Assembly (NCBI RefSeq): GCF_900115435.1
Contig: NZ_FOWK01000007.1
Location: 117,617-181,616, forward strand
Direction of reading: 5' to 3'
Length of the DNA: 64,000 nt
DNA from: Prevotella sp. tf2-5
GTDB lineage: Bacteria; Bacteroidota; Bacteroidia; Bacteroidales; Bacteroidaceae
Shown here: positions 35,380-44,326 of the stretch, in pieces
Layout: each line of letters opens with the position of its first letter
Position numbering within the stretch: position 1 is the first letter of the stretch
Notes under the pieces: model-generated
Database searches by the model: none
What the model saw: only the letters and a program-made list of their open reading frames with translations
What the model was told of the DNA's origin: nothing
Made by a program: the position numbers and the translations under genes

Positions 35380-36711
35380 ATGACAACATTATCTATCTGT
35401 ATCGTCGTCGCTTTCGTTATCGGCTATGCCTGCATCGCCCTCGAGAGCCTGACGAGAGTCAACAAGGCTGCGATTGCCCTGCTGATGTGTGTGGTCTGCT
35501 GGACCTTGTTGATGATGAACCCGACATCTTTCTACCCAGCCATCGCAGGTGAAGAGGTCATTCATCACATCGCGGAAGTCATTGAGCATCATCTGGGTGA
35601 TGCCGCAGGTACCTTGTTCTTCCTGATGGGAGCCATGACCATTGTTGAGATTGTAGACTCCAATGGTGGTTTCAACTTTGTACGTGATGCCCTGAAGACA
35701 CGCTCGAAACGGAAACTGATGTGGCGTGTCGCTTTCATGACATTCTTCCTGTCGGCAATCCTCGACAACCTCACCACGTCCATCGTGATGATTATGGTGT
35801 TACGCAAACTCGTACAGTCACGAGGGGAGCGACTGCTCTATGCCGCCCTTATCATTATCTCCGCCAACTCCGGAGGTGCCTTCTCGCCCATTGGCGACGT
35901 GACGACCATCATGCTATGGATCAAGGGAGTCATCACCACCCAGGGTGTCATCACCGAGATCTTCATCCCATCACTGGTATCGATGATTATTCCTGCTTTC
36001 ATCATCAGCCTGCACCTGAAAGGGAAGTTTGATAAAGAGCAGAACTTGCCAAAGGCAACGACAAGTCAGTTTACGAAGATCCAGCGTGACATCATCTTCT
36101 GGCTGGGTGTCGGCGGTCTCGTCTTCGTTCCCATCTTCAAAACGATCACCCACCTGCCCCCGTTTATGGGTATCCTGCTGGTATTGGGTATCCTGTGGAC
36201 CACCACAGAGATCTTCCACTATAATACCGATGAGGACGATACGATGGCAAAACGTGTGAGTGACATCATGTCGAAGATCGACCTCTCCACCATCATGTTC
36301 TTCCTGGGTATTCTGATGGCTGTCGCCGTCCTGCAGGAGATTGGTGTACTGACCGCGATGGGTGAGGGACTCAATGAGGCATTCTCTGGTAACTACTACC
36401 TCATCAACGGTATCATTGGTGTACTCTCATCCATTGTCGATAACGTGCCACTAGTTGCCGGATGTATGGGAATGTATCCTGTTGCCGCAGAAGGAGCGAT
36501 GGCTGTCGATGGAATCTTCTGGCAGCTGCTTGCCTACTGTGCCGGTGTGGGAGGTTCCATGCTCATCATCGGCTCTGCCGCTGGTGTCGTCGTCATGGGT
36601 CTGGAGAAAATCACCTTCGGCTGGTATCTGAAGAATATCACATGGATCGCCTTCGTAGGTTACCTTTGTGGTATCCTCGTCTACTGGCTTGAGCGCATGC
36701 TGTTCTTCTAG
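35380..36711 (+). CDS. nhaD: Na+/H+ antiporter NhaD
   Basis: NhaD exchanges sodium (or lithium) for protons across the inner membrane. The 443-residue protein has about 11-13 membrane helices. Diagnostic segments are FLMGAMTIVEIVDSNGGF, FFLSAILDNLTTSIVMIMVL, ISANSGGAFSPIGDVTTIMLW, GVLSSIVDNVPLVAGCMG and GGSMLIIGSAAGVVVMG. The paired DN motifs (AILDN, IVDNVP) and the GDVTT segment are family features of the ion transporter superfamily. It lies 18 bp downstream of the HerA-like gene and before a 349-bp spacer. No terminator is obvious. Confidence 0.94.
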   Translation: MTTLSICIVVAFVIGYACIALESLTRVNKAAIALLMCVVCWTLLMMNPTSFYPAIAGEEVIHHIAEVIEHHLGDAAGTLFFLMGAMTIVEIVDSNGGFNFVRDALKTRSKRKLMWRVAFMTFFLSAILDNLTTSIVMIMVLRKLVQSRGERLLYAALIIISANSGGAFSPIGDVTTIMLWIKGVITTQGVITEIFIPSLVSMIIPAFIISLHLKGKFDKEQNLPKATTSQFTKIQRDIIFWLGVGGLVFVPIFKTITHLPPFMGILLVLGILWTTTEIFHYNTDEDDTMAKRVSDIMSKIDLSTIMFFLGILMAVAVLQEIGVLTAMGEGLNEAFSGNYYLINGIIGVLSSIVDNVPLVAGCMGMYPVAAEGAMAVDGIFWQLLAYCAGVGGSMLIIGSAAGVVVMGLEKITFGWYLKNITWIAFVGYLCGILVYWLERMLFF

Positions 36712-36730
36712 GAAGTTAGAAAGAGGTTTT

Positions 36731-36906
36731 AGCGTTCGCTACTCATCTTTTTGCCGCCCGCTATGATTATTCATGGCGGGCGCTATGATTATTTTTGGCG
36801 GCCGCTAAAAATACGAAAGGAACTACCTTTCTCCCTGTTTCCCTGCCACTTTACCCCTGTAACAAAGGCTGTTAACCCCTGTTCCAGATATCCCGTTCCG
36901 TCTCCT
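36731..36906. repeat. phased 22-bp tandem repeat block, locus B
   Basis: Eight consecutive 22-bp units can be laid out. Units at 36753-36774 and 36775-36796 share CGCTATGATTATT, and a diverged copy precedes them at 36731-36752. The unit at 36797-36818 starts GGCGGCCGCTAAAA and ends GAAA. The unit at 36819-36840 contains TACCTTTCTCCCT, and later units contain TTACCCC and TTAACCCC. The order and the 22-bp phase match locus A at 21391-21522. Confidence 0.8.
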
Positions 36907-36955
36907 TCAAACTCCTTAACAAAGAAAAGTCAGGACGGTTATCCCCATCAAATAA

Positions 36956-36987
36956 GACAGAATGGCATTTAAAACCGCCATTTTGTC
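36956..36987. promoter_or_regulatory. inverted repeat upstream of clpB, possible operator
   Basis: The arms GACAGAATGGC (36956-36966) and GCCATTTTGTC (36977-36987) are complementary at 10 of 11 positions around a 10-bp spacer. The right arm contains TTTG (36982-36985), placed where a -33 box would be if the imperfect ACTGTTTG at 37008-37015 is the -7 box. It is not the CIRCE element. A heat-shock or stress operator is a guess. Confidence 0.4.
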
Positions 36988-37060
36988 GGTTTCCCTCTGC
37001 TCGGCACACTGTTTGTCCGCTAGTCGGCAGAAACAATTAAAAGAATAGGAGGACCAAATT

Positions 37061-39568
37061 ATGACATTTGACAAATTCACTATCAAGGCGCAGGAAGCAG
37101 TGCAAGAGGCTGTGAATACCGCGCAGCGTAATGGTCAACAGACCATAGAGCCGACACACTTGCTGGCTGGTGTGACGGCAAAGGCAAAGGATGTCGTGAA
37201 CTTTCTGTTTCAGAAACTCGGCGTCAACGGTCAGCAGATAGAGATGCTCGTTGGACAGGAGCTGCAACACCTGCCCCGTGTGCAGGGTGGCGAGCCTTAT
37301 TTGTCGGGCGACAGCAATAAGGTATTGCTCAAAGCACAGGACTACGCCCAGAAGATGGGTGACGAGTTCGTGAGCGTGGAGCCTATCTTACTCGCTTTGC
37401 TGACGGATGGTGCCACCGCAGGACGCATCATGAAAGATGCCGGTATCACGGAGAAAGACCTGCGTGCCGCCATCAATGAGTTGCGACAAGGACAGAAAGT
37501 GCAGTCGCAGTCGGCTGACGACAACTACCAGTCGTTGGAGAAATACGCCAAGAACCTCGTGGACCTTGCCCGTCAGGGTAAGCTGGACCCTGTCATCGGA
37601 CGAGATGACGAGATCCGTCGCGTGCTGCAGATCCTCTCCCGTCGTACGAAGAACAATCCTATATTAATAGGTGAGCCTGGTACGGGTAAGACTGCCATCG
37701 TGGAGGGACTCGCCCAGCGTATCGTTCGTGGTGACGTACCAGAGAACCTGAAAGACAAGCAACTCTTCTCCCTCGACATGGGAGCCTTGGTGGCTGGTGC
37801 GAAATACAAAGGTGAGTTTGAGGAGCGTCTGAAGTCTGTCATCAACGAGGTGACGAAGAGCGAGGGACGCATCATCCTCTTCATCGATGAGATCCACACA
37901 CTGGTAGGAGCCGGTGGCGGGGAGGGTGCGATGGATGCCGCCAACATCCTGAAACCGGCACTGGCTCGTGGTGAGCTGCGCTCCATTGGTGCCACCACCC
38001 TCAACGAGTACCAGAAATACTTCGAGAAAGACAAGGCGTTGGAGCGTCGTTTCCAGACGGTCATGGTGGATGAGCCGGACGAGTTGAGTGCCATCTCCAT
38101 CCTGCGTGGACTGAAGGAGCGTTACGAGAACCACCATAAGGTACGTATCCAGGATGATGCCTGTATCGCCGCCGTCCAGCTCTCCGAGCGTTATATCTCC
38201 GAGCGTTTCCTTCCTGACAAGGCGATCGACCTGATGGATGAGGCTGCCGCCAAGCTACGTATGGAGCGTGACAGTGTGCCAGAGGAACTGGATGAGATTA
38301 CCCGTAAGCTTGCCCAGTTGGAAATTGAGCGTGAGGCAATCAAACGTGAAGGCGACGAGCCTAAGATCGCCCAACTCGATAAGGACATCGCAGAACTGCG
38401 CGAGCAAGAGCAACAGTACCGCGCCAAGTGGGAAGGCGAACGCCAGTTGGTCAATAAGATCCAGCAGGACAAGCAGGAGATGGAGCAACTGAAATATGAG
38501 GCAGAACGTGCTGAGCGTGAAGGCGACTATGGTAAAGTCGCTGAGATACGCTACTCCAAGCTCAAGGCTTTAGAGGATGATATCAAGAATATCCAACAGC
38601 AACTCGCCAACGCACAGGATGGTAATGCTATGGTGCGTGAGGAAGTCACTGCCGATGATATCGCAGAGGTCGTCAGCCGTTGGACAGGCATCCCCGTCAC
38701 CCGAATGATGCAGAGCGAGCGTGAGAAGCTGTTGCATCTGGAGGAAGAGCTGCACAAACGAGTCATCGGACAAGATGAGGCTATCGTTGCAGTCAGTGAT
38801 GCCGTACGACGCAGCCGTGCCGGTCTGCAAGACCCGAAGCGTCCTATCGCCTCGTTTATCTTCCTCGGCACGACAGGTGTCGGTAAGACAGAACTTGCCA
38901 AGGCTCTTGCCGAGTATCTCTTCAATGACGAGACGATGATGACCCGTATCGATATGAGCGAGTATCAGGAGAAACATACCGTCAGCCGGTTGATTGGTGC
39001 ACCTCCGGGATACGTAGGCTATGACGAGGGAGGTCAGCTGACCGAGGCTGTACGCCGTAAGCCCTACTCCGTCGTCCTCTTCGATGAGATAGAGAAAGCA
39101 CATCCTGATGTCTTCAACATCCTGTTGCAAGTACTGGATGACGGACGACTGACGGACAACAAGGGACGGACCGCGAATTTCAAGAACACCATCATCATCA
39201 TGACATCCAATGCCACCCGTGAGCAACTGAGGATGACGATGCGTCCGGAGTTCCTGAATCGTATTGACGAGATTATCACCTTCCAGCAACTGACACAGGA
39301 GCAGATAGCCGATGTGGTACGCTTACAGATGAAGAAGGTGACAGACATGCTGGAGCAACAGGGCATCCGGTTGCAGATTACAGATACTGCCGTCAAGTTC
39401 CTTGCCCAAGAGGGTTACGACCCCGACTTCGGTGCCCGTCCTGTGAAGCGTGCCATCCAGCACCTGGTGCTCAACGACCTATCGCGTAAGATTCTTGCCG
39501 ACGAGGTAGACCGTTCAAAGCCGATTATCATTGATGAGTTCGGAGACGGACTGGTATTTAGGAATTAA
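37061..39568 (+). CDS. clpB: ATP-dependent disaggregase ClpB
   Basis: ClpB rescues aggregated proteins together with DnaK. The N domain ([16 protein letters not shown] onwards) is followed by the first AAA+ domain with Walker A GEPGTGKT (204-211) and [20 protein letters not shown]. The middle coiled-coil propeller (about 400-520) comes next, then the second AAA+ domain with Walker A GTTGVGKT (603-610). The protein is 835 residues, about 27 fewer than usual in this phylum. The shortfall maps to one place: IIIMTSN (ending at residue 717) passes directly into [19 protein letters not shown]. The stretch of some 25 residues normally found there is missing. A strong AGGAGGA ribosome-binding site precedes the ATG. 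The other motifs are intact. Confidence 0.96.
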   Translation: MTFDKFTIKAQEAVQEAVNTAQRNGQQTIEPTHLLAGVTAKAKDVVNFLFQKLGVNGQQIEMLVGQELQHLPRVQGGEPYLSGDSNKVLLKAQDYAQKMGDEFVSVEPILLALLTDGATAGRIMKDAGITEKDLRAAINELRQGQKVQSQSADDNYQSLEKYAKNLVDLARQGKLDPVIGRDDEIRRVLQILSRRTKNNPILIGEPGTGKTAIVEGLAQRIVRGDVPENLKDKQLFSLDMGALVAGAKYKGEFEERLKSVINEVTKSEGRIILFIDEIHTLVGAGGGEGAMDAANILKPALARGELRSIGATTLNEYQKYFEKDKALERRFQTVMVDEPDELSAISILRGLKERYENHHKVRIQDDACIAAVQLSERYISERFLPDKAIDLMDEAAAKLRMERDSVPEELDEITRKLAQLEIEREAIKREGDEPKIAQLDKDIAELREQEQQYRAKWEGERQLVNKIQQDKQEMEQLKYEAERAEREGDYGKVAEIRYSKLKALEDDIKNIQQQLANAQDGNAMVREEVTADDIAEVVSRWTGIPVTRMMQSEREKLLHLEEELHKRVIGQDEAIVAVSDAVRRSRAGLQDPKRPIASFIFLGTTGVGKTELAKALAEYLFNDETMMTRIDMSEYQEKHTVSRLIGAPPGYVGYDEGGQLTEAVRRKPYSVVLFDEIEKAHPDVFNILLQVLDDGRLTDNKGRTANFKNTIIIMTSNATREQLRMTMRPEFLNRIDEIITFQQLTQEQIADVVRLQMKKVTDMLEQQGIRLQITDTAVKFLAQEGYDPDFGARPVKRAIQHLVLNDLSRKILADEVDRSKPIIIDEFGDGLVFRN

Positions 39569-39578
39569 ATGAAAGATG

Positions 39579-39615
39579 AAAAAGGTGATGAAACTTAGTG
39601 TTTCATCACCTTTTT
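39579..39615. terminator. bidirectional terminator between clpB and the M6 protease
   Basis: AAAAAGGTGATGAAAC (39579-39594) and GTTTCATCACCTTTTT (39600-39615) form a perfect 16-bp stem with a 5-nt loop, flanked by A and T runs that suit both directions. The right arm is also the 3' end of the M6 protease coding sequence. Confidence 0.9.
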
Positions 39616-41064
39616 GATTTCTCCTTGCGCGTTCCTTATTATATATATAGGACCGTAGTCATAGAGAATCTTCGGCTGGCTGAGAACTTTCTGTTCCCAA
39701 ATGCCTGTCACGTTATTCTTAAACTGGAACGAAGCAAGTCCATTAGTCACTGTCATATCGGTCAACGACTTATTCATGAATAGCGTGCCATCAGTATTCT
39801 CATGGAACAACGTGGCGGCAGGAGTACTTTCGTTCGTCAACATATTGTTATTCTGATAGGGATAAGCCCATCCAGAAGCATATGACACACTCGTTTGGGT
39901 ATTGGCAGGAATAATCGAGTACATCGTCCGATCTTTAGTGTTGGGAGAACCATACTTCCATATATCCTCATCATAGTCAATATGGAAGATGACGATACCG
40001 CTGCCAGGCAACGAACTATCCCATCCTGTCTGCTGACGGTTCTCCACGATGTAATATTCGTTGGAGTACCCGTCGTTACGAATCAGATACGCCTCTTTCT
40101 TACCATGACTGATCGACTCCATATCCGTGATTGTCGTCGTCTCTGTTAGCTCTATAGGGTCAAGCCATCCCAGATGCATCCGCTCATGGGCACTGTAACA
40201 CGGGGGACAAAACCCTCCTTCGTTATAGTTTCCAAGATCCATGATATCCCACCTCCCAACGATATCGATATTTGTTCCATAATAAAAATCTGGCAGACCC
40301 AGACAATGACTATACTCATGGCAAAACGAGCCGAAGGTGCCATAGGTGCCCTCTCTAGTCAATTCCGGGAAGATACCATAGCTGTCTACCTTGAACTCCT
40401 TGCCTCCGCTGGACACAGGATACGGATGTCCCCACTCTCTGTAATAAGGAGCTTCTGACTGGACACTGAGCCACCACTGATGTGACCAGATAGTCGTCTC
40501 GTCACCTCCGTCATTCTGTCCCTTTCCCGCAAACAGGATTACGATTTGGTTGATATATCCATCATCGTCCCAGTCATAGATGGACCAGTCGGGGATCTCC
40601 TCTTTCTTGATATCCAGGATCTCTGTCAGGAGTAACCCGGAACGGGTATCATCATAAAAATCGATATCTCCACTACGGTACTCCGCATGATTCTTGTCCA
40701 TGTGCACATAATACACATCGAACACCAAGTCAAACTGTTCGAAACTCTGTTCATAGAAATAGTCATGGACAGAACCATGGAAAGGAGGCTCCTGAAAGTT
40801 CTTTTGGTTGAAGACCTTCTTCCATAAGGCCGCAGGATCAGCATCCTGGAAATACAAATCGCTGAAATCTACCAGAAACAGCAGTTGATGCTTCTCGCCT
40901 AAATACTCCATACGACGAGACATCGTATGCTCACTGGCACGACTACTTCGCATCGTCACATGTTTCGGGTGACGGTCTTGAGAGCAATGCAACCGTTCCT
41001 GTCCCACTGCCGGGATTGTCATAGTAACAACCAATAGCAATAAAAGAAGTATACTTTTTTTTAT
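39595..41064 (-). CDS. M6-family secreted metalloprotease, probable AUA start
   Basis: The M6 (immune-inhibitor-A-like) zinc protease motif HEYSHCLGLPD is present, with downstream GRWDIMDLGNYNEGGFCPPC and YYIVENRQQTGWD. The first ATG-like codon in frame, TTG at 41040, would give a signal peptide with no basic start. Reading eight codons further up, from ATA at 41064, gives a perfect one (I/M-KKSILLLLL, then VVTMTIPAVGQ). That ATA overlaps the stop of the upstream paralogue by 4 bp, the usual spacing for coupled genes. I therefore annotate 489 residues with an AUA start or a mutated AUG. The protein lacks the type-IX-like tail of its neighbour, and its last codons lie inside the terminator. 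Its target protein is unknown. Confidence 0.85.
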   Translation of the reverse strand: MKKSILLLLLLVVTMTIPAVGQERLHCSQDRHPKHVTMRSSRASEHTMSRRMEYLGEKHQLLFLVDFSDLYFQDADPAALWKKVFNQKNFQEPPFHGSVHDYFYEQSFEQFDLVFDVYYVHMDKNHAEYRSGDIDFYDDTRSGLLLTEILDIKKEEIPDWSIYDWDDDGYINQIVILFAGKGQNDGGDETTIWSHQWWLSVQSEAPYYREWGHPYPVSSGGKEFKVDSYGIFPELTREGTYGTFGSFCHEYSHCLGLPDFYYGTNIDIVGRWDIMDLGNYNEGGFCPPCYSAHERMHLGWLDPIELTETTTITDMESISHGKKEAYLIRNDGYSNEYYIVENRQQTGWDSSLPGSGIVIFHIDYDEDIWKYGSPNTKDRTMYSIIPANTQTSVSYASGWAYPYQNNNMLTNESTPAATLFHENTDGTLFMNKSLTDMTVTNGLASFQFKNNVTGIWEQKVLSQPKILYDYGPIYIIRNAQGEIKKVMKH

Positions 41065-42650
41065 TTCGCATTAATCATCACTTTATAAGTCGTTCCATCT
41101 TTCTCACGGAAGATATACACACCTTTTTTCTGTGGAGAGTTGGAAACAGGCCGTTGACCACTGAGGTCATACCAGGCACCCTCCATCTTCCTTTCTTCCT
41201 TTCTTCCTTTCTTCAATTCTTCAATCCCTGTCGTACCTCCCATGAAATCAAAGGATACCAATCCCTCGTTCGTCATCTGGATATTAGTGATAGGCTTCGA
41301 CAACAGGTTCTCACCAGCCGGATTCTTTGTTTTCATCAGGGCAGCAGGTGTAGACGTATTGGTCAGTTCCTTGTTATCCCCATAAGGATAGGACGATGTA
41401 CTCAAGTGAAGCTTATTCATCCTGTCCGGATTAACATAATTGGATTTTGTCCCCAGCTCTGCCTCCCATGTCGCAAAAGTCTTATTATCGGCATGGAATA
41501 GCTTATATCGAAAATCGTCTTCGGAATTGAACGAGTTCACGGTGTTATTACGCCATGCACTCTCATTATAGTTCACATGATAAATCACTAGTCCTTTTCC
41601 TGGTATACCAGTGTCCCATCCTGTCCATTGGCGGTTCTCCAGCAGTAAATACTCGTTGTCGGTATGCTTAATCTGATAGGCGGCACCCCCCTCTGAGACA
41701 GGTTTCAGATCAATGATCGTCGTCGCCTCCGTCAGCTCTATAGGTGTCTGCCATCCTAACAACATTTTCTCCAAAGGAGAGTAACTGGGCGGGCACCACC
41801 CCCACTCCACGAAGTTACCACCATCCATCAAGTCCCACTCGTCAACGGAAGCATAAGGAAGATTAAGAGATGGAGAACCTACAGGATAAATGTCTGGTAA
41901 TCCTAAACAATGAGAATACTCATGACAGATGGTACCGATGCCACAATAGACGACGGTTAGATCTTGCTTTATTCCCCAATATTCAGCACTTGCCGAATAG
42001 TTGGAGATCTTTTTCCCATCAGGTGTCGTAAGGGCTGAGAAAGACGAGGTGTTAGGCCAGATATGACCAAGCGACGACCTGACATTGCCGGGAGTACCCG
42101 CATAGACAAAGACGACCTGTTCGATCTTGCCGTCACCATTCCAGTCATATGGTGAGAAATCAATCTCCGGATGATCCTCCAGGAAACGATTCGTCGCTTC
42201 CATCATAGCTTGGGACCCATAATTTCTTGTCTTCTCATCAGGATTCTCTATAGGGCATGCCTTGATAGGCACCTTATATGGTCCATAGACATCACACTGG
42301 AGATTGAGGAAACCATTGGACTGGGTACGGAAATAGTCTGACATACAACCTGGTCCGTGTCCCTCATTATAACCCGGTTCGTTGAAAAGCCTCTCATAAT
42401 ACTCCTTCGGATCATCCCTCGTGAAGTCCGCATCAGCAAAAGAAAATAGGATAACCAGTTGGTGATAAGTCTTTGACGGGTCCCAGTCATTCTGGTAGGC
42501 GGGAAGGCGTCGAGAGGCACGATGAGAGACTCCTTCAGCAGAAGCCGAAGGCAGACAGTCGCCTTTTATAATCTGGAACTCATCCCCCTGTGCCATCATG
42601 CACAGAGGGAAGAAGAACCATAATAATATTCCGATAAGTCTAATTTTCAT
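41061..42650 (-). CDS. M6-family secreted metalloprotease with sorting-like tail
   Basis: This is a paralogue of the next gene. The 529 residues have a signal peptide (to CMMAQ), a propeptide-like stretch, and an M6 catalytic domain. Zinc motif HEYSHCLGLPDIYP is followed by EWDLMDGGNFVEWGWCPPSY and LLLENRQWTGWDTGI. The C-terminus carries AWYDLSGQRPVSNSPQKKG and VYIFREKDG, similar to the short type IX sorting domains of Prevotella. Between the two lies a low-complexity linker (KKGRKEERKME) coded by an 8-bp repeat. The protease should act outside the cell; nutrient proteolysis or host-protein cleavage are both possible. Fumarase lies 7 bp upstream on the same strand. Confidence 0.9.
   Translation of the reverse strand: MKIRLIGILLWFFFPLCMMAQGDEFQIIKGDCLPSASAEGVSHRASRRLPAYQNDWDPSKTYHQLVILFSFADADFTRDDPKEYYERLFNEPGYNEGHGPGCMSDYFRTQSNGFLNLQCDVYGPYKVPIKACPIENPDEKTRNYGSQAMMEATNRFLEDHPEIDFSPYDWNGDGKIEQVVFVYAGTPGNVRSSLGHIWPNTSSFSALTTPDGKKISNYSASAEYWGIKQDLTVVYCGIGTICHEYSHCLGLPDIYPVGSPSLNLPYASVDEWDLMDGGNFVEWGWCPPSYSPLEKMLLGWQTPIELTEATTIIDLKPVSEGGAAYQIKHTDNEYLLLENRQWTGWDTGIPGKGLVIYHVNYNESAWRNNTVNSFNSEDDFRYKLFHADNKTFATWEAELGTKSNYVNPDRMNKLHLSTSSYPYGDNKELTNTSTPAALMKTKNPAGENLLSKPITNIQMTNEGLVSFDFMGGTTGIEELKKGRKEERKMEGAWYDLSGQRPVSNSPQKKGVYIFREKDGTTYKVMINAK
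41191..41214. repeat. 8-bp repeat in the M6 protease linker
   Basis: Three exact copies of CTTTCTTC (plus-strand sense), preceded by a partial copy, encode the Lys/Arg/Glu linker before the sorting-like tail. The unit is not a multiple of three, so gain or loss of one copy would shift the frame and remove the tail. Confidence 0.8.
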
Positions 42651-42657
42651 CTTTTAT

Positions 42658-44307
42658 TTATTTGGCATTCGGGCACCAAGGCTTCAACTGCTTGAAGAAG
42701 TCATTACCCTTGTCGTCAACAAGAATGAAGGCGGGGAAGTCCTCTACGTCAATCTTCCACACAGCCTCCATACCCAGCTCAGGATACTCTACACACTCAA
42801 TACTCTTGATAGAACTCTGAGAGAGTACTGCAGCGACACCGCCGATAGTACCGAGGTAGAAACCACCATGTTTCTTACAAGCCTCTGTCACCACATCGCT
42901 ACGGTTACCCTTGGCAATCATCACGAGAGAAGCGCCTACAGACTGGAACTCGTCTACGTAGGGATCCATACGGTTAGCCGTGGTTGGTCCCATCGATCCG
43001 CAAGGATAACCCTTTGGTGTCTTGGCAGGTCCAGCATAGAGTACAGGATATTTCTTAAAGTACTCCGGCATACCCTCACCAGCATCCAGACGGGCCTTCA
43101 GTTTAGCATGAGCGATGTCACGAGCCACAATGATGGTACCTTTCAGGTTGACACGGGTAGAGACAGGATACTTTGACAGTTCCTTGCGAACAGCATCGAT
43201 ACCCTCGTTGAGATCGATCTCGATACCTTTACCACCCTCACCCGGACGACGCAACTCCTCAGGAATCAACTCTGTGGGGTTAGCGTCCATCTTCTCGAGC
43301 CAGATACCCTCACGGTTGATCTTTGCCTTGATATTTCTGTCGGCAGAGCAGGACACGCCCATACCGATAGGACAAGAAGCACCATGACGAGGCAAGCGGA
43401 TGACACGGATATCGTGAGCCAGGTACTTACCACCGAACTGAGCGCCCAGTCCAATCTTATGAGCCTCAGCAATCAGTTTCTCCTCCAAGTCGATATCACG
43501 GAAGGCACGACCTGTCTCATCACCTGTCGTCGGCAGGTTGTCATAGTATTTGATAGAGGCGAGCTTCACCGTCAGCAGGTTCTTCTCCGCAGAGGTACCG
43601 CCAATAACGAAAGCGATGTGATACGGAGGACATGCTGCCGTACCCAATGACTTCATCTTCTCTACGAGGAAAGGAATGAGTGTGCCCTCGTTCTGGATAG
43701 TTGCCTTCGTCATCGGATAGAAATAGGTCTTGTTGGCAGAGCCGCCACCTTTTGCCACCATCACAAACTTGTACTCTGCACCCTCTGTTGCCTCGATGTC
43801 AATCTGGGCAGGGAGGTTGCAACGGGTGTTCACCTCGTCATACATGTTCAGCGGTGCGTTCTGTGAGTAGCGCAGGTTATCTTGGGTAAAGGTATTGAAC
43901 ACACCAAGACTCAGTGCCTCCTCATCCTCAAAACCGGTCCATATCTGCTGACCCTTCTCACCATGAATGATAGCGGTACCCGTATCCTGACAGAAGGGCA
44001 GGATACCCTTGGCGGCGACCTCCGCATTACGCAGGAACTGCAGGGCGACATACTTATCATTCTCTGAAGCCTCAGGGTCTTTGAGGATCTGAGCCACCTG
44101 CAGGTTATGCTCACGGCGCAACATGAACTCCACATCATGGAAAGCCTGTTGTGCCAATAAGGTGAGAGCCTCCTTAGAGACTTTCACGATTTCCTTTCCC
44201 TCAAACTCAGCGGTTGTCACTCCCTCTTTTGAGAGGAGTCTGTACTCCGTGTCGTCTTTGCCCACCTGAAACATCGGGGCATACTTGAATGCTACTGGTT
44301 GTGCCAT
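42658..44307 (-). CDS. class I fumarate hydratase ([4Fe-4S])
   Basis: Class I fumarase interconverts fumarate and malate with an oxygen-sensitive [4Fe-4S] cluster. In an anaerobe it usually runs toward fumarate, feeding fumarate reductase and succinate formation. The 549 residues match FumA/FumB in length and in the three cluster cysteines: Cys106 (ILPFCQDTG), Cys226 (AACPPYH) and Cys320 (GMGVSCS), each offset by one or two from the E. coli positions. [33 protein letters not shown] and [20 protein letters not shown] complete the active site. The gene lies 19 bp after an M16 peptidase gene and 7 bp before the M6 genes, which suggests co-transcription without clear functional reason. Confidence 0.96.
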   Translation of the reverse strand: MAQPVAFKYAPMFQVGKDDTEYRLLSKEGVTTAEFEGKEIVKVSKEALTLLAQQAFHDVEFMLRREHNLQVAQILKDPEASENDKYVALQFLRNAEVAAKGILPFCQDTGTAIIHGEKGQQIWTGFEDEEALSLGVFNTFTQDNLRYSQNAPLNMYDEVNTRCNLPAQIDIEATEGAEYKFVMVAKGGGSANKTYFYPMTKATIQNEGTLIPFLVEKMKSLGTAACPPYHIAFVIGGTSAEKNLLTVKLASIKYYDNLPTTGDETGRAFRDIDLEEKLIAEAHKIGLGAQFGGKYLAHDIRVIRLPRHGASCPIGMGVSCSADRNIKAKINREGIWLEKMDANPTELIPEELRRPGEGGKGIEIDLNEGIDAVRKELSKYPVSTRVNLKGTIIVARDIAHAKLKARLDAGEGMPEYFKKYPVLYAGPAKTPKGYPCGSMGPTTANRMDPYVDEFQSVGASLVMIAKGNRSDVVTEACKKHGGFYLGTIGGVAAVLSQSSIKSIECVEYPELGMEAVWKIDVEDFPAFILVDDKGNDFFKQLKPWCPNAK

Positions 44308-44326
44308 AATCGTATTTATTTAGTTA

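Larger units (their letters stand above)
36712..37060. other. 349-bp intergenic region between nhaD and clpB
   Basis: No gene is visible. The left half is the phased 22-bp repeat block described at 36731-36906. To its right is a Pyr-rich stretch, then an 11-bp inverted repeat (36956-36987), and finally the clpB leader with a strong Shine-Dalgarno sequence (AGGAGGA, 10 bp before the start codon). Confidence 0.85.

Noticed and set aside
36712..37060. CIRCE or classical heat-shock element before clpB
   Set aside because: The dyad present does not match TTAGCACTC-N9-GAGTGCTAA.
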